DNA from: Teichococcus wenyumeiae
GTDB lineage: Bacteria > Pseudomonadota > Alphaproteobacteria > Acetobacterales > Acetobacteraceae
Assembly: GCF_003696345.1 (NCBI RefSeq)
Contig: NZ_RFLX01000009.1
Location: 62,001 to 126,000, forward strand
DNA: 64,000 nt
Direction of reading: 5' to 3'
The number at the start of each line of letters is the position of its first letter. Positions within the stretch are counted from its first letter, which is position 1. The notes beneath the pieces are model-generated. The model was given only the letters and a program-made list of their open reading frames with translations. It did no database searches and was not told the origin of the DNA. Both the position numbers and the translations under genes were made by a program. Below are positions 61,363 to 64,000 of the stretch, in pieces.

Positions 61363-63705
61363 TCAGATCCTTGGCTTCGTGGCGCGCAGGAACAGGGTCC
61401 CGGCATCCACTGCGATGCTGCCGCCGCTGATGTTCTGCGCGGTGACGCGGACCTGGTCCGCGCCATCCGTGCCGCCGACGCTGGCGTGGAATACCACGCC
61501 GCCATTCTGGAAGCCGCTGGGCTTCGCGAAAGCGGCCTGCACGAAATCGCCCTGCCGCACGCCTGGCAGCGTGACATCGCGCGTCGCGCTGGCCCCCGGG
61601 GCCAGGGCCGGCACGACCCAGCCAGCGTCGGAGGTGGTGTATTCCCGCACGCCCCACTTCCGGCTGCCGCCATAGATCACGGCCGGTGCATACATGGGCG
61701 AGCAGTAAAGCCGCAGCGCCTTCAGCACCGCGCCGGCCGTGCCGCCACGCACGCCGATGGCGGCAAAGCGCGCATTGGCATGCAGCGTCACGCGCTGGAG
61801 CTTGTTGATGGCCAAGCCGCCCACCAGGCTGTCCAGATTGGCATTGCCCTCCCAGCAGAAGGAAGGGCTGCCGGCCCATACCGTGTTCATGTTCGAGAGC
61901 AGCGCCGGGCTGGCTTCCGCCAGCACATTCTCTTTGGCATCGAATTGCATCACCACCGGCCGCAATTCGCTGCCCTCTGCAGCGATGAAGAACTCCTTGC
62001 ATTCACTACAATCAACCACGAAGGCCAGGCCACGGCTGGTCGGGATGCCAACCGTATCGGCATTCAGCGTGAACAAGGTCAGGCCCGCGAAAGCAAATCC
62101 CGTCAGATTGCCTGGCGGTCCGGCGGGATTGCCGGAAAGCACCGCCATCTGCTCGAAGCCAATGCCACCACTGGTATCGATGGTCTGGCGGAAGGCGCGC
62201 TGCCGCACATTCTCCGCTGCTGCCACCAGGCGGGGCGCGCCCTGCGCCGCCGCCGCTTGGTGCAATGGCACCACCGTGCCACCCGCGCGCGTGGCCGAGG
62301 CGGTATAATCGATGGCCGTTCCGGTGAAGGCATAGGTGCCAACATAGGAGATTTCATAGACACAGTCATTGGCACCCCCCGTGTGGCGCGCGACAAAGGG
62401 GCTGCACTGCTCCATCCGCACGCCACGTGCGATGATGCCGCGCTCATCCCCAGCCTCCAGCAGAAAGGGAATGGCGGCGACAGTGCCGGGCGTTCCCTGG
62501 CGCTGCAGCTCGAAGCCAGGGCCGATGAACAGATGCGCGTTGTGGCGTGGATAGGCCCCGGGCGCGCAGGAGAAGCGCACGCCGAAGCGGTCCTTCGTCG
62601 GATGCGTCGCCGAGGAGTTGGCGAAATGCCCGCCGATATAGCGGATGCTGTTGTTCCAGGCCGCCGCGGTCTCGCAGTGGATATCCAGGCCGATGCGGTT
62701 GTCCACGATGCGGCCGAGCTGGAGGGTGCTGTCCTCGAAGCCGCGTTCCACGCCCTGGGTGCGGATGCCGATGGTGAAGCCTTCCACCTGCCGGATCTCG
62801 ACATTGGAAGCATCGAGGTTGCGCAGCAGAATGCCGATATCGGCTTCATCCACCCAGTCCGACAGCGTGGCGCGCTGCACCCGCAGCCCCTTGTAGAGCT
62901 CGGCGGCATTGCGCGCCCCGGCGCCATCGCCCAGCGTCAGCGCCGCATGGCCGCCCGGGCCGGCATAGAGGATCACGCCGCGCATGGTCATGCCCGGCGC
63001 GGCACCGGGCAGCAGCAGCGGCATGGTGGTGCGGAAGCTGCCCTCCCCGATCAGCAGATACTTGCCGGTGCCGGCCGCCGCGTTCATGGCCGCCTGCAAG
63101 GCCGGGCCATCGTCGCTGATGCCGTCGCCCATCGCGCCGAAATCACGGGCGGAGAGCACCTCGCCCATCTTGTCCGCCACGGTGCGCGCGATGGCGCCCA
63201 CCTGCGGCACCCGCAGCACGCCCTCCTCCCGCGTGAAGGCGGTGGCATTGCCCAGGCTGTCGAAGCCCAGCACGCGGTTGGCGCGTGCCATGCGGTCCGG
63301 CAGCACCAGGCCGGTGGGCGCCTCGCCCGGATTGGCGCGCAGCATGCTGCCGGTGTCGTCGCGGAATTCCTGCATCGCCGCCACCTGGCGGTCGAGGTCG
63401 TCATTCAGCGTATTGGCGCGCAGCAGCCCATTCGGCTGGAAGTCGCTGTTGCGCGCGATGACCATGCGGCGGCGCAGGGCCACCATGCTGCCGGCATGTG
63501 GCGCCTTGGCGAAGACGACGCTGCCGCCCTCGGAGGCGCCCGCGCCGCGCACCGCATAGCCGCTGGCGGCAACGCGCCCGTCCACGCGCACTTCCATGTC
63601 GGCGACCTGGAAGATCGGAAAGGGAAAGATGAAGACGGTTTGCGCGCCATCCGCCGCGTAATGCACACGCGGCGCAACGTCGCCGATGCGGATATGCTCG
63701 GCCAT
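61363..63705 (-). CDS. Phage tailspike (T7 gp17-like N-terminus, beta-helix body)
   Basis: 780 residues. Residues 1-120 resemble the T7 tail-fibre head-binding domain (DGAQTVFIFPFPIFQVADMEVRVDG, ALRRRMVIARNSDFQPNGLLRANTLNDDLDRQVAAMQE). A pectate-lyase-like right-handed beta-helix follows, opened by SARDFGAMGDGISDDGPALQAAMNAA, the usual start of phage depolymerase spikes, and continuing to about 450. The C-terminal part (450-780) is beta-rich and probably trimerises or binds carbohydrate. Likely recognises or degrades a surface polysaccharide of the host. Confidence 0.88.
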   Translation of the reverse strand: MAEHIRIGDVAPRVHYAADGAQTVFIFPFPIFQVADMEVRVDGRVAASGYAVRGAGASEGGSVVFAKAPHAGSMVALRRRMVIARNSDFQPNGLLRANTLNDDLDRQVAAMQEFRDDTGSMLRANPGEAPTGLVLPDRMARANRVLGFDSLGNATAFTREEGVLRVPQVGAIARTVADKMGEVLSARDFGAMGDGISDDGPALQAAMNAAAGTGKYLLIGEGSFRTTMPLLLPGAAPGMTMRGVILYAGPGGHAALTLGDGAGARNAAELYKGLRVQRATLSDWVDEADIGILLRNLDASNVEIRQVEGFTIGIRTQGVERGFEDSTLQLGRIVDNRIGLDIHCETAAAWNNSIRYIGGHFANSSATHPTKDRFGVRFSCAPGAYPRHNAHLFIGPGFELQRQGTPGTVAAIPFLLEAGDERGIIARGVRMEQCSPFVARHTGGANDCVYEISYVGTYAFTGTAIDYTASATRAGGTVVPLHQAAAAQGAPRLVAAAENVRQRAFRQTIDTSGGIGFEQMAVLSGNPAGPPGNLTGFAFAGLTLFTLNADTVGIPTSRGLAFVVDCSECKEFFIAAEGSELRPVVMQFDAKENVLAEASPALLSNMNTVWAGSPSFCWEGNANLDSLVGGLAINKLQRVTLHANARFAAIGVRGGTAGAVLKALRLYCSPMYAPAVIYGGSRKWGVREYTTSDAGWVVPALAPGASATRDVTLPGVRQGDFVQAAFAKPSGFQNGGVVFHASVGGTDGADQVRVTAQNISGGSIAVDAGTLFLRATKPRI

Positions 63706-63766
63706 TCGGATCTCTCATACGAAAGGGTGAGGGAAAGCCCAGGCCTCGCGGCGGGGCGCGAAGTGT

Positions 63767-64000
63767 TCAGTCCAGCAGGTTGCGGACGGCGCTGCCGAAG
63801 CTGTTGCCGGCGCGCAGCCAGGTGGTCAGCGAGCCATCGGCGTTCAGCAGGCTGCTGCGGCCGGATGCCAGCCGGGCCTCATAGGTGCCGGCGCTGTCGG
63901 CGGCAGCCTCCGCAGCATCCTGCGCCAGGCCGGCGGTGATGGCGCCGGCCGAACCCTGGTCGGGGTTGACGCCGGACGCCGCCAGCCGCGCGCGGGTGGA
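63767..64000 (-). CDS. Phage structural protein, C-terminal part
   Basis: Open frame entering from the right edge and ending at TGA (63767-63769). The visible 77 residues are Ala/Ser/Gly-rich (ASGVNPDQGSAGAITAGLAQDAAEAAADSAGTYEARL) and end LTTWLRAGNSFGSAVRNLLD. Position upstream of the tailspike suggests a tail or internal virion protein. Not recognised. Confidence 0.6.
   Translation of the reverse strand, partial: STRARLAASGVNPDQGSAGAITAGLAQDAAEAAADSAGTYEARLASGRSSLLNADGSLTTWLRAGNSFGSAVRNLLD

Larger units (their letters stand above)
57645..64000 (-). mobile_element. Prophage, left part, T7-like tail and packaging module
   Basis: From the right edge to the lysin, nearly all genes lie on the minus strand and read: structural protein (partial), tailspike with T7 gp17-like N-terminus, small acidic protein, gp19-like terminase, small unknown genes, holin-like protein, lysin. 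Tail fibre - small packaging protein - large terminase is the gene order at the end of T7-like podovirus genomes. No integrase or attachment site is visible. The left border is placed near the end of the lysin and is approximate. Confidence 0.75.

Overview
The window is GC-rich chromosomal DNA (about 70% by eye) from an alphaproteobacterium. The best fit is an Acetobacteraceae/Roseomonas-like organism. Reasons: aerobic-type cobaltochelatase genes cobS-cobT next to bolA and a J-domain gene, a fused aroK-aroB gene, the SOS-regulated repair gene mmcB with a GTTC-N7-GTTC box, and an RNase E with a long acidic insert. The lineage is inferred from gene content only.

Layout. 1-15.3 kb is mostly housekeeping: rne (runs off the left edge), an amidase, secA, a parvulin foldase, argJ, accA, xerD and aroKB. 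Directly after argJ lies a decayed insertion: a tyrosine-integrase remnant, a small secreted Arg/Glu-rich protein gene, and a diverged second copy of the argJ 3' end. 15.3-26.5 kb holds a TPR/esterase-like protein, bolA, a J-domain protein, cobS-cobT, a phytase-like lipoprotein, a histidine-kinase-like protein, rpmB, an Atm1-type ABC exporter and a Nudix protein. 26.5-28.7 kb is a tandem duplication of a PEP-CTERM protein gene. Each copy has its own sigma-54-type promoter and terminator. 28.6-34.7 kb carries a SYLF lipoprotein, phosphatases, hldE and dgt. 34.7-42.5 kb covers metal and sulfur transport (mgtE, a P1B-5 ATPase with a hemerythrin tail, a TSUP permease), asd, mmcB and small proteins. 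42.5-53 kb is a signalling region: two hybrid histidine kinases, an MHYT-GGDEF-EAL protein, an orphan solute-binding protein and a free Hpt protein. 53-57.2 kb has an MFS exporter, a HAD phosphatase, pyrD and a DMT permease. 57.2-64 kb is the left part of a prophage with a T7-like order: tailspike, small packaging protein, gp19-like terminase, then a lysis pair. It runs off the right edge.

The most interesting structure is upstream of asd. Directly after mmcB there is a TTGACG promoter whose expected start point falls on the ATG of a 26-codon leader rich in Ile and Thr codons. Four RNA segments follow that can pair as 1:2 (12 bp, perfect), 2:3 or 3:4. This is the layout of a ribosome-mediated attenuator, and the leader appears to be leaderless. 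Other points of note are the argJ integration scar, the sigma-54 PEP-CTERM duplication that carried along the 3' end of the SYLF gene, two candidate LexA boxes, and a read-through fusion of a phage-type lysin with a DUF952 gene at the prophage edge.
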